Shown here: piece by piece, positions 1 through 7,197 of the stretch
How the letters are laid out: each line of letters opens with the position of its first letter
Numbering within the stretch: position 1 is the first letter of the stretch
Assembly (NCBI GenBank): GCA_001820255.1
Contig: MHPA01000002.1
Span: 262-12,032 of the forward strand
Source: Candidatus Staskawiczbacteria bacterium RIFCSPLOWO2_01_FULL_38_12b
GTDB lineage: Bacteria; Patescibacteriota; Minisyncoccia; Minisyncoccales; Staskawiczbacteraceae
Direction of reading: 5' to 3'
DNA: 11,771 bases
The notes under the pieces: model-generated
Seen by the model: the letters and a program-made list of their open reading frames with translations, nothing else
Databases searched by the model: none
What the model was told of the DNA's origin: nothing
Made by a program: the position numbers and the translations under genes

Positions 1-1603
1 CCATGGTGCTTATTTGATTGCTGGCAGAAATAATATCAATTTTTTCTTTATCCATTAATCTGTTATTGCCAAAAATAATTCTCTTACCATTAATTATTCC
101 TTCAACGCCATGGCCTATAATAGCTTGAAACTTATCTACTTTGCCAAGAACTAGATTTTTTTCTTGGGCGTATTTTACAATCGCTTCGGCAAGGGAATGT
201 TCAGACCCTTTTTCAATGGATCCGGCCAAGGTTAATAATTCGTCTTTGCTTATTGCGTCAACCGGAATAACGTCTGTTACCTCCGGCTTCCCTTTAGTAA
301 GGGTACCGGTTTTGTCAAAAATAATAGTATTTATTTTATGGGCGGTTTCCAGACTTTCTGCATCGCGGATTAAAATTCCCCGCTCTGCTCCTTTCCCGGT
401 GCCCACCATAATGGCAGTTGGGGTTGCCAATCCCATGGCGCACGGACAAGCGATAATTAAAACAGCAACCATATTAAGTAAAGCGAATGTTAATGCCGGA
501 GGGGCGCCAAAATCATACCAAACCACAAATGTCGCAATGGCAAGCATTAATACCGCTGGCACAAAATAAGAAGAAACTAAATCTGCCAAACGCTGAATGG
601 GAGCCTTGCTCCCCTGGGCTTCCTGTACCAAGGCAATAATTTGAGCCAGCATGGTTTCCTGCCCCACTTTGGTAGCTTTGAAAGTAAAAGTTCCTGTCTT
701 GTTTATGGTTGCCCCAACTACCGTATCGTTTTTTGCCTTATCAACCGGAATACTTTCACCGGTAACCATAGATTCGTCAATGGAAGATTCGCCCTCAACC
801 ATAATCCCATCAACAGGAATTTTTTCTCCTGGACGAACTCTGATAATGTCCCCAATAATAACCTCCGTAATGGGTACATCTATTTCTTTGTCATTCTTAA
901 TAACTCGCGCAGTTTTTGCTTGCATGCCAATCAATTTTTTAATGGCCTCCGAGGTGCCGGCTTTGGCTTTCATTTCAAAGTATCTGCCCAAAAGAATGAG
1001 GCCGATAATAATGGTGGCAACATCAAAATAGGGAGCGGCTTCAATACCGATACTTGCCATGGCATTTGGAAATAATGCAATAAAGGCCGAATAGCCATAG
1101 GCTACGGTAGTGCCTATTGCCACAAGCGTGTCCATATTTGCCGTTCGATGCTTAAGCGCCAGAATGGTCGCCCGATAAAATCCCCACCCTGCCCAAAATT
1201 GAACGGGGGTAGCCAATAGTAATTGGATAAGAAAGTTTTGTAAAATCTTTGGCGAAGTATTCATAAGTCCCGGAAAACTCCCCCAAAGAATCAGTCCTCC
1301 CAAAAACAGACTAACCATAACTTTTACTTTCAGGTCGCCAAGCTCTTTTTGTTTTTCTTTTTTTTCGTCGTCCTCGTGCCGCACCTCATTACTAATCAAG
1401 GCTTTGTATCCGACATCTGATACTGCTCCCGAAAGATGTTGATCGGTAACTTTTTTGGGATCATAGGTGACTGTAGCTTTTTCGGTTGCCAAGTTAACGG
1501 TTGCCTTGACTACACCATCCACTTTATTTAAAGAATCTTCAAGTAACGTAATACATGAAGCACAATGTATTCCCTTGATGGGAAATGTTTTTTTAGTTTC
1601 CAT
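1..1603 (-). CDS. copA: CopA-type Cu(+)-translocating P1B ATPase (3' end cut by window edge)
   Basis: Heavy-metal P-type ATPase that, by family, exports Cu(I) from the cytoplasm using ATP. 534 codons are visible from ATG at 1603. An N-terminal HMA domain carries GIHCASC at residues 11-17. Helices follow, with NMDTL at 156-160. The actuator loop has TGES at 281-284, and the transmembrane metal site is CPC at 386-388. The phosphorylation motif DKTGT starts at Asp430. The nucleotide-domain His469 sits in SEHSLAEA, where the common Pro after His is Ser. GHGVEG lies at 497-502. The hinge GDGxND motif and the last two helices fall outside the window. Only one HMA domain is present. It lies 122 bp downstream of an anchored cupredoxin gene on the same strand and is probably co-transcribed with it. 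No clear Shine-Dalgarno precedes the ATG. The CPC motif supports copper (or silver), not zinc or cadmium by DKTGT alone. Confidence 0.93.
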   Translation of the reverse strand, partial: METKKTFPIKGIHCASCITLLEDSLNKVDGVVKATVNLATEKATVTYDPKKVTDQHLSGAVSDVGYKALISNEVRHEDDEKKEKQKELGDLKVKVMVSLFLGGLILWGSFPGLMNTSPKILQNFLIQLLLATPVQFWAGWGFYRATILALKHRTANMDTLVAIGTTVAYGYSAFIALFPNAMASIGIEAAPYFDVATIIIGLILLGRYFEMKAKAGTSEAIKKLIGMQAKTARVIKNDKEIDVPITEVIIGDIIRVRPGEKIPVDGIMVEGESSIDESMVTGESIPVDKAKNDTVVGATINKTGTFTFKATKVGQETMLAQIIALVQEAQGSKAPIQRLADLVSSYFVPAVLMLAIATFVVWYDFGAPPALTFALLNMVAVLIIACPCAMGLATPTAIMVGTGKGAERGILIRDAESLETAHKINTIIFDKTGTLTKGKPEVTDVIPVDAISKDELLTLAGSIEKGSEHSLAEAIVKYAQEKNLVLGKVDKFQAIIGHGVEGIINGKRIIFGNNRLMDKEKIDIISASNQISTM

Positions 1604-1725
1604 ATCATTATTAGACCCGTTGCGTAATAAGGATTTACTGCAAATTGCATACTTTCTTTGAATTACCAAACAGATCTATTATTTTACGATTTATAGTGAG
1701 TTTACTTGTAGTGAGCTTGTTGAAA
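1604..1725. other. Intergenic spacer with short repeated words
   Basis: A 122-bp AT-rich spacer between the cupredoxin stop and copA. It contains the word TAGTGAG twice, at 1694-1700 and 1709-1715, each followed shortly by CTTG. It also holds one copy (1659-1670, TGAATTACCAAA) of a motif that recurs in other spacers of this window. No convincing promoter, Shine-Dalgarno or terminator is seen on the coding (minus) strand, so read-through from the cupredoxin gene is the simplest view. Confidence 0.45.
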
Positions 1726-2085
1726 CTATCGAACTATTATTTTTCCATGAAACATGTTCATGCCGCAGGAATATCCAAATTCTCCGCTTTTTTGCGGAGT
1801 AATTTCAACGGTGATTTTTTGATTGAGTGGCAGGTATTTACGGATTTTAAAGTCACCCAGTACCACTTCTTCCAAGCAACTATTGGAATCTTTGCGGATG
1901 AAATTAATTTTGGTGATTTTGCCTTTTGGGATAATAATAACATTTGGAGAATATCCGCCCTCAACGATAACGTCTACCGAATCTGAAACTAAAATTTCCT
2001 TAGATTTTTTCATCAGAAAAAACCAGTAGGTAAAAGCAATGCCCATAATACCAAGAACTGTAACGATAATTTTATCTATTGTCAT
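1726..2085 (-). CDS. Membrane-anchored cupredoxin-domain protein
   Basis: 119-aa protein with one N-terminal helix (about residues 6-24) and a single cupredoxin (blue-copper-like, Cupredoxin_1 type) domain from about residue 35 to the end. Likely copper ligands are Cys70 (in SNSC), Cys107, Met109 or Met111, and His113 in the C-terminal CGMNMFHG motif that typifies this family. The role is probably to bind or buffer copper at the membrane, perhaps handing it to or receiving it from the neighbouring CopA; that is inference. The only odd point is that the charged run KKSK directly follows the helix. By the positive-inside rule this would disfavour putting the domain outside, so topology is uncertain. 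It starts at ATG 2085 with no obvious Shine-Dalgarno and sits just downstream of a large RNA hairpin. Confidence 0.85.
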   Translation of the reverse strand: MTIDKIIVTVLGIMGIAFTYWFFLMKKSKEILVSDSVDVIVEGGYSPNVIIIPKGKITKINFIRKDSNSCLEEVVLGDFKIRKYLPLNQKITVEITPQKSGEFGYSCGMNMFHGKIIVR

Positions 2086-2105
2086 ATTATTTTAAAGCGA
2101 GTGAA

Positions 2106-2147
2106 GGTGTTATAAATTACAAACCGTAGTTTGTAATTTATAACACC
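2106..2147 (-). other. 19-bp perfect RNA hairpin with C(UACG)G tetraloop
   Basis: The arms at 2106-2124 and 2129-2147 are exact reverse complements over 19 bp with a 4-nt loop. On the coding (minus) strand the loop reads UACG closed by C-G, an extra-stable UNCG tetraloop; on the plus strand the loop is CGUA, which is not special. No U-tract follows on either strand, so this is not a usual intrinsic terminator. The 7-bp word AAGCGAG flanks it directly on both sides (2095-2101 and 2148-2154). It lies 21 bp upstream of the cupredoxin ATG. It could be an mRNA stability or processing element, or a mobile palindromic repeat. Confidence 0.85.
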
Positions 2148-2159
2148 AAGCGAGCGCCT

Positions 2160-2180
2160 AAAATATGCTTTACATATTTT
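2160..2180. repeat. Short palindromic repeat, copy 1 (AAAATATGCTTTACATATTTT)
   Basis: An 8-bp stem (2160-2167 with 2173-2180) around a 5-nt loop. Its first 18 bases match 17 of 18 bases at 10491-10508, and both copies are preceded 6-7 nt earlier by AAGCG. It sits in the same spacer as the 19-bp hairpin. Confidence 0.55.
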
Positions 2181-2197
2181 TAATTTGTATAATATTA

Positions 2198-2443
2198 TTA
2201 TTTTTCGAGGAAGTAATTCTCTCCAAAAAGCCAGCGCATATATCTTAAATTAAAGTAGTGGCCAAGGTGCAAAAAAAAGGCGCAAATACCAATAACAACG
2301 ATTATCCAATCCAACCATTGAGGAATAGCCGCCCCGATGACAAGCAATACCCCCAAAAATAATAAAAATACCCCCAAAAGAATACCACTGATATCAAGAA
2401 ACACAAAAAAGGATATTTTTAAAAATTTAAATAGTATTATCAT
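2198..2443 (-). CDS. Small two-helix membrane protein, unknown function
   Basis: 81-aa protein not recognised. Two strongly hydrophobic segments (about residues 8-36 and 45-62) span the membrane. A short C-terminal tail, about residues 62-81, is rich in aromatic and charged residues (HYFNLRYMRWLFGENYF). There are no metal motifs apart from scattered His, and one Cys at about 54. It starts at ATG 2443, 31 bp after the preceding small gene, with no clear ribosome site. Its place between the SafE-fusion gene and the anchored cupredoxin suggests it belongs to the copper transcription unit, but its job is unknown. Being real is supported by the strict membrane pattern and tight spacing. Confidence 0.6.
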   Translation of the reverse strand: MIILFKFLKISFFVFLDISGILLGVFLLFLGVLLVIGAAIPQWLDWIIVVIGICAFFLHLGHYFNLRYMRWLFGENYFLEK

Positions 2444-2474
2444 TGGTTTTTACTTAATGTTAAACTGCGGCCCA

Positions 2475-2696
2475 TTAAATTATTTCTCCCTGTTTTTCTA
2501 ACATCATATGATGTATGGTTGCAATTTGAATCCAAATAGCTATAAGAATAAGGATTCCAGCGCAGAGCAAGGCATCTATTTTTGTAACCCCAAATACAGA
2601 ATTGTCAACTCCGCCTACAATCGCACCAATAAACGCAATAATTCCAACAAAACCCACCACAACACCAGTACCATGCATTAATTTTGATAGTTTCAT
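2475..2696 (-). CDS. Small two-helix membrane protein with HHMM tail, unknown function
   Basis: 73-aa protein with two predicted helices (about residues 8-30 and 40-60) joined by a short polar loop (GGVDNSVFG). The short tail carries His62-His63-Met64-Met65 directly after the second helix, residues that could coordinate copper at the membrane face; that is inference. One Cys (Cys45) lies in the second helix. It starts at ATG 2696, 54 bp downstream of the HMA–SafE–cupredoxin gene, and ends 31 bp before the next small gene. The likely setting is the same transcript. I do not recognise the family. Confidence 0.62.
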   Translation of the reverse strand: MKLSKLMHGTGVVVGFVGIIAFIGAIVGGVDNSVFGVTKIDALLCAGILILIAIWIQIATIHHMMLEKQGEII

Positions 2697-2750
2697 ATTT
2701 TTTTGTGATTAATTTTTTAATTCAAATTTATTTTTTTAAGTAATTCCACA

Positions 2751-4133
2751 CTAATTAACGACTTCAATAACTCCCCTCACCATCCCCATAGGACAACTAA
2801 ACCGGTAAGTACCGGGGGCTTTGGGAGTAAACTCTTTTACCGTAACTTGTCCCGAGTTTGGATTTAAATACAAAGGCTCAATGAGGCCATTGGCAATAAT
2901 TTGGCCGGTGTCGCAACTTGGCTGTCCCGACGAGGTTATTTCCCAGCGCACAGGAATACCAACCCTGACTTTAAAATAATCAGGATTATAGTTTGTCGCA
3001 AAAACCGTCATTACCATGACTTGCTTGCCCCCAATTACTGGCACAAAAGCGCCGGAGATTTGGTTTTGGCCTGGCACCAATATGCCAGGTAAATTAATTC
3101 CCAACACGCTTATTTGATTGTTAAGGGTAAATAGGGCAAAAAATAATACCAAAAATCCCGCTACCTTTGAAAATGTTTTTGAAAGGTGGGGTTTTGAAAA
3201 AAATGCAACACTGGAAAGCCCGATTAACAAAAGCATCGGCAAGGTTCCCAGGGCAAAAAATCCCATAATCCCCGCTCCTTGCCAAGGGTTTCCCGACAAC
3301 AGCGCCAATGTCTGGGCAGTAATGGTAAAACCGCAAGGTAAAAAGAAAGTCAGAGCACCCATGACAAAGGGCATGTGTTTGCCTTTAAAATTACTTTCAT
3401 CAACGATGCGCCGAGTGATGGCTTTGGGGGTTGCAAAGCGGAATTTACGAAAACCGGGAACGTCCAGCATCTGTAAGCCCAGGGCTACCATTAACAAAGA
3501 AATGGCAATCACCAAAAAAGAAGTAAATCCTAATGATATTTGCAATCTGCTTCCGATTAATCCTAACAGGCCCCCCAAGAGCGCATACGATAAAATTCTT
3601 CCCGTATTAAACATGATATGGGGCTGCATTTTTACATAATAACTCTGGCCGTCAGGATAAAGCTGGTGCCATTGCTTTGACATGGACAGCACTATTCCGC
3701 CCACCAATGCCGCACAACTTGAAAGACCGGCCAGCAAACCAAAGGCAAAAAATGCAACCAAAGAAGATGTTGTTGTTACATTTAATATTCCAGAAACCCC
3801 CGCACGGTCCAAAAGCAAGAAAGCGACCATAACAAAAATAGCAATGTTAAAAGCTACCAAGGTGGGGTTTAGCGGTTTTTCGTGGCCATGGTCAAGGTCA
3901 TCTTCTTGCCCTTGATATTTTGATTCAAAAAAAGCGTAGTTGTCCTTTTTAAAAATATCATTGAGTTTTTGGGCGTCCGGTTTTTGGCCATCATAGCCAA
4001 TGGTCGCCTTACTATCGCCTGTTGAAGCTTCCGCTGAGACCACCCCAGGAATTTCCAGAAGTTTTTTTTCAATTAACACCTCGCATGATGCGCAGTGCAT
4101 TCCTTTTACAAAATAGGTTTGTTGTTTGCTCAT
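2751..4133 (-). CDS. HMA–TauE/SafE–cupredoxin fusion membrane protein (copper handling)
   Basis: 460-aa three-part protein. Residues 1-72 form a heavy-metal-associated domain with GMHCASC (Cys14, Cys17). A charged linker with HGHE follows. About seven helices lie between 90 and 340 and resemble the SafE/DsbD-like family. They include Cys140 in the second helix (GLSSCAALVGG) and Cys267 in the fifth (FLPCGFT), a spaced membrane cysteine pair like that of DsbD/CcdA relatives. A C-terminal cupredoxin domain (about 365-460) has Cys407 and the Cys447-Pro-Met449-Gly-Met451 ligand motif. An odd helix number would put the HMA domain in the cytoplasm and the cupredoxin outside, consistent with moving copper or reducing power across the membrane. 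That role is inferred. It starts at ATG 4133 without a good Shine-Dalgarno. It is the first gene of the copper unit, just after a terminator for the upstream operon. Confidence 0.9.
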   Translation of the reverse strand: MSKQQTYFVKGMHCASCEVLIEKKLLEIPGVVSAEASTGDSKATIGYDGQKPDAQKLNDIFKKDNYAFFESKYQGQEDDLDHGHEKPLNPTLVAFNIAIFVMVAFLLLDRAGVSGILNVTTTSSLVAFFAFGLLAGLSSCAALVGGIVLSMSKQWHQLYPDGQSYYVKMQPHIMFNTGRILSYALLGGLLGLIGSRLQISLGFTSFLVIAISLLMVALGLQMLDVPGFRKFRFATPKAITRRIVDESNFKGKHMPFVMGALTFFLPCGFTITAQTLALLSGNPWQGAGIMGFFALGTLPMLLLIGLSSVAFFSKPHLSKTFSKVAGFLVLFFALFTLNNQISVLGINLPGILVPGQNQISGAFVPVIGGKQVMVMTVFATNYNPDYFKVRVGIPVRWEITSSGQPSCDTGQIIANGLIEPLYLNPNSGQVTVKEFTPKAPGTYRFSCPMGMVRGVIEVVN

Positions 4134-4155
4134 ATGTTATTTATTTACCGTGAAT

Positions 4156-4183
4156 TATTTAATGTTACCACCGTACATAACAA
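4156..4183 (-). promoter_or_regulatory. Weak candidate promoter for the copper unit
   Basis: On the minus strand TTGTTA (4183-4178) and TAAATA (4161-4156) are 16 bp apart; neither box is close to consensus. A small dyad TGTTA/TAACA (4163-4167 and 4178-4182) spans the spacer and could be an operator. A promoter is expected here because a terminator-like hairpin ends the preceding operon, but the match itself is poor. Confidence 0.28.
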
Positions 4184-4216
4184 AAAACTACCCAAAAAAA
4201 CAACTTGGATAGTTTT
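4181..4216 (-). terminator. Intrinsic terminator of the P-type ATPase–Nramp operon
   Basis: In minus-strand RNA, AAAACTATCC (4216-4207) pairs with GGGTAGTTTT (4193-4184) over 10 bp including one G-U pair. A run of six U (4187-4182) forms the 3' flank. It begins 5 bp after the stop codon of the gene ending at 4222. The stem is only moderately strong, so leak-through into the copper unit is possible. Confidence 0.6.
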
Positions 4217-4221
4217 AACTA

Positions 4222-4620
4222 TTATTCGTATATTTTCGGGTTAAGAATTCCCCGGGAAAATGCCAAAAGCATCCGGTTAAAAATTTTTATCACGGGAGCA
4301 TGATCGCATAAATAGTGATAAAACGGCTGAGATGTTAATTTGTGCAAATAAGCCCTGCCGGCAAACAAAAATAAAACAATCATTGTAACTAACCATAAGG
4401 GGAGAATAAATAACTCTTTTACTTTAGTTATCGCAAACATTTGATGCCAAAGGTCGATATGCTGGGTTAATGTCATTTGGCAAAAAACCGGCAAATCGCC
4501 CATAAACGGACAATGTGTCATTGCCCCATCAACTGGCATTGAATACAAAGCGTAAAAACCCATCAGTAAAAAAGCTATGCCCATTAATGTAACTATATTT
4601 TTTAAGCTTAATGATATCAT
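4222..4620 (-). CDS. Small membrane protein with Cys/Met/His-rich predicted outside loop
   Basis: 132-aa protein with predicted helices at about 8-28 and 68-90. The loop between them (about 29-66) is dense in potential soft-metal ligands: His36-Cys37, Phe39-Met40, Cys47, Met49, His54, His59 and Met61. The tail (about 91-132) holds His102, Cys105, His107 and several basic residues, and is probably cytoplasmic. I do not recognise a named family. It is the last gene of the unit that begins at the cysteine-rich peptide, 58 bp after the Nramp-like gene and directly before a terminator. The ligand pattern suggests binding of copper or another soft metal, but nothing shows this directly. Confidence 0.7.
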   Translation of the reverse strand: MISLSLKNIVTLMGIAFLLMGFYALYSMPVDGAMTHCPFMGDLPVFCQMTLTQHIDLWHQMFAITKVKELFILPLWLVTMIVLFLFAGRAYLHKLTSQPFYHYLCDHAPVIKIFNRMLLAFSRGILNPKIYE

Positions 4621-4678
4621 TTGATTTTATTGTATAACTAATTTAAGCCGCCGTCAAACGAGTGAAAGCCGCACCCCA

Positions 4679-6082
4679 CTAAAACAGATAATATATGGCA
4701 ATGGCGACACTGGAAGAAAAGTAAAACAAGAAAGCCGCGGACATCATCATATTGGTAAACCAATTGGGGCGCAGTTGCTTTGGCAACTTAACATTATTCA
4801 AATAAATAAGTACGGGCACGTAAATGGCCATAACCACCGCCCCCAGCACAGCACTTATGGTAAGCAAGACAAGGGGTTGGCGTAATGGCAAAAGACAAGC
4901 GCTGGCCAGCACGATAATAACCACCAGGCCATAATATAATTGATTGATAGATATGTTTGATATGCCACCCAGATACTTTTTAAACGGGCCGGTATGGGAA
5001 TTTACATATAAAATATCGCTGACGATTCTGGAAAAAGCATCTATAATGGTCCACATTACAGAAAAAAGCATCAAAAACGACATGACTAAAAAAGAATTAA
5101 AGCCAAACACACCCCAACGCTGGCCGAAAATATGAGCCTGTGAAACGGCAACGCTCAATCCTTCAGGAACAATACCAAGAGGAGTTAATACCGCATAAGC
5201 GTTTAAGCTTAATAACACCAAGGTAACAAGCCCCAATAACCAAAAGATAATCCCCTGGTCAATTTTTATAAACATCATCCACTTTTTCCAATTAGCAAGG
5301 CTTTCCTTGTCAATATGAAAAGCATAACCTTTAAAACTCACTGCCTCCACGTTTCCGGTAATGGGATTAATAATTCTGCCCACGTATCGGCCCATTCCCG
5401 CTTGTTTATCGCGATACCAAAGCGACACGCACACATTTAAAAGCCCGCCGGCACCCGCAAACACAATGGCGCCAATAAATACCGACATGTTAATCCCCTG
5501 AGGAATATAGCCAAAATTAATAATCCCCTTAAAAGCCGCCATAAAATCAGCCGGTGAAAGCGTAAGAAAACTGTTTATTAAAAGCAAAGCAAAAAAAACC
5601 GGAATGATAATTTTTAATGATTTTTCCAAAAAATGATACGCCACTTTGCCGCTGAAAGTAAGCACCAGTACCAAGGCCAAGCTTGCAATCGCCCAGCCGA
5701 TATAGTTCCCAAAACCAAAAAGCTCTTTTAATATGGTGCCTATGGCACTGGCCCATCCAGGCCAAATATAAAGCGATACGGCCGATAACAACCAAAAGGG
5801 GGCAAACCATTTAAACACTCTTGAAGAAGAGGTAAAAAAACTTTCGCCGGTAGCCAACGCATGGCGAGCCACTTCTTGGTTGATAAAATATTGGAATGTT
5901 ATTCCCATGACCGCCGCCCAAAGCACTTGGGGGCCGTACTTGGTAACTAGATGCGGCCACAAAATTAATTCCCCGGTACCGATAGCCAAACCCATCACCA
6001 AGACTCCAACGCCCAAGGCTGAAGACCAATGAGGCGGAGCATGCAAAGTGTTTATTTCAAATTCATGATAAGTATCTCTCAT
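4679..6082 (-). CDS. Divergent Nramp-like divalent metal transporter
   Basis: 467-aa integral membrane protein with about 11 hydrophobic segments, fitting the Nramp/LeuT-fold family in length and layout. The first helix carries GLAIGTGELILWP (GTGE at 35-38) in place of the canonical Asp-Pro-Gly-Asn of metal-transporting Nramps. The sixth helix has FAGAGGLLN (about 208-216) where Ala/Met-Pro-His is expected. A hydrophilic loop of about 50 residues (222-270) between these and the next helix contains conserved-looking RYVGRI and KGYAFHID. Substrate cannot be assigned: the family name implies Mn/Fe or Mg uptake, but the missing ligands argue for a different ion or mechanism. It starts at ATG 6082, only 13 bp after the AI-2E-family gene, so co-transcription is likely. 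Confidence 0.78.
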   Translation of the reverse strand: MRDTYHEFEINTLHAPPHWSSALGVGVLVMGLAIGTGELILWPHLVTKYGPQVLWAAVMGITFQYFINQEVARHALATGESFFTSSSRVFKWFAPFWLLSAVSLYIWPGWASAIGTILKELFGFGNYIGWAIASLALVLVLTFSGKVAYHFLEKSLKIIIPVFFALLLINSFLTLSPADFMAAFKGIINFGYIPQGINMSVFIGAIVFAGAGGLLNVCVSLWYRDKQAGMGRYVGRIINPITGNVEAVSFKGYAFHIDKESLANWKKWMMFIKIDQGIIFWLLGLVTLVLLSLNAYAVLTPLGIVPEGLSVAVSQAHIFGQRWGVFGFNSFLVMSFLMLFSVMWTIIDAFSRIVSDILYVNSHTGPFKKYLGGISNISINQLYYGLVVIIVLASACLLPLRQPLVLLTISAVLGAVVMAIYVPVLIYLNNVKLPKQLRPNWFTNMMMSAAFLFYFSSSVAIAIYYLF

Positions 6083-6095
6083 TTTTTATGAAATA

Positions 6096-7133
6096 TTAAC
6101 TCAATCGACTGCTTCTTAAAGAGGCATACGTATCCAAAAGAGTAAAAAGAAGACTTATTACAAGGGGACCTAACAAAAAACCGACAGGGCCTAGAAAAAT
6201 TATTCCACCAAGAACAGAAAGGAAAATAATTAAAGGATGGATTTTTACCTCTTTACCGATGAGGATCGGCCTTAAAAAGTTGTCTACCAGCCCCACTACA
6301 ACAATACTCCAAGCCGAAAAACCAAGAGCCATAAAAATATTTCCGGTTAAAAAAACATATATAACCGCAGGTACGGATACGATTGCCGTCCCTAGTCCAG
6401 GGACAAGAGAAGCTATGGTGGCCGCAATCCCCCACAATGCGGCATTGGGAACCCCAAACAATCCAAAACCTATTGCCGTCAGAATTCCCTGGACAAAAGC
6501 CATCACCAGGCTGCCCTTAATTACTGAATTTATTGCGATTTTAATTTTTTTAAAAATTATTTCATCATCGCTATCGGCCAAGGGGCTTACACTGATAATA
6601 ATTTTCTTAATTTTGGGGCCATCTTTTAAAGCATAATACGTGATGATAAGAAAAATAAAAAAATTAAATAATAACTTAGTAACACTGCCAAAAATATAAG
6701 CTAAATGATTAAGCAGCCATAATAATCCTTGCTCAACATATTGATTAGAATCAATAGAAATATTTTGCCCGAAGGGAAAGTATTTTTGGAGGCCATTCAT
6801 TAAACCATTTGAAATACTAATAACCGCATCTTTCCCGTTACCGTTTGCAAAAAAAGAATAAAACTGCTGCACTTCTCCAAAAACCTTTATTCCTAAAAAT
6901 ATAAAAGGTATTAAAATGATAATGATAATGATAATAGTAGTAGCTAGCGCAGCTAAGCCCTGGTTATTACGCGAAAGATACAATACCTTTTTATGCATTG
7001 GCTCAAAGACTGTGGCGCACATTAATGCTAAAATAATTACATAAATAAATGGACGCAAAATAAAGAACGTCAAAATAATAACTCCCGAAAGAATCGTTAA
7101 CAGAAAATAGTGTTGCAATGTTTTATTATTCAT
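6096..7133 (-). CDS. AI-2E / PerM-family membrane permease
   Basis: 345-aa protein of the AI-2E transporter (PerM, YdiK/YhhQ-like UPF0118) family. Two N-terminal helices (about 12-45) and a poly-isoleucine helix (66-76) are followed by an extracellular-type stretch (85-140) and the conserved C-terminal half. Family signatures are YALKDG (167-172), GVPNAALWG (227-235), PGLGT (245-249), DNFLRPILIG (284-293), HPL (299-301), and GxxGFLLGPLV near 316-325. Members are proposed permeases or Na+/H+ antiporters; autoinducer-2 export is not shown for most, so no substrate is assigned. A good ribosome site GAGG (7144-7141) lies 7 nt before ATG 7133. It sits 64 bp after the P-type ATPase and 13 bp before the Nramp-like gene. 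Confidence 0.9.
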   Translation of the reverse strand: MNNKTLQHYFLLTILSGVIILTFFILRPFIYVIILALMCATVFEPMHKKVLYLSRNNQGLAALATTIIIIIIILIPFIFLGIKVFGEVQQFYSFFANGNGKDAVISISNGLMNGLQKYFPFGQNISIDSNQYVEQGLLWLLNHLAYIFGSVTKLLFNFFIFLIITYYALKDGPKIKKIIISVSPLADSDDEIIFKKIKIAINSVIKGSLVMAFVQGILTAIGFGLFGVPNAALWGIAATIASLVPGLGTAIVSVPAVIYVFLTGNIFMALGFSAWSIVVVGLVDNFLRPILIGKEVKIHPLIIFLSVLGGIIFLGPVGFLLGPLVISLLFTLLDTYASLRSSRLS

Positions 7134-7197
7134 GTTATTACCTCAAATTACGAAATGACACCATAATAAAAGCTTTTTCGGGCTCTCATTCCATAAT

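Noticed and set aside
1779..1800. CTCCGC/GCGGAG hairpin with T6 loop
   Set aside because: It lies inside the cupredoxin coding region, encoding part of TPQKSGE; with no U-tract it is probably coincidental.
2106..2147. 19-bp hairpin as an intrinsic terminator
   Set aside because: No run of U follows the stem on either strand.
3118..3639. 173-codon plus-strand open frame
   Set aside because: Antisense to the SafE-like membrane core; the Lys/Pro/Asn-rich product is what reversed hydrophobic codons give.
6914..6945. Microsatellite-like ATAATG repeats
   Set aside because: They encode the poly-isoleucine membrane helix of the AI-2E-family protein; simple codon repetition explains them.
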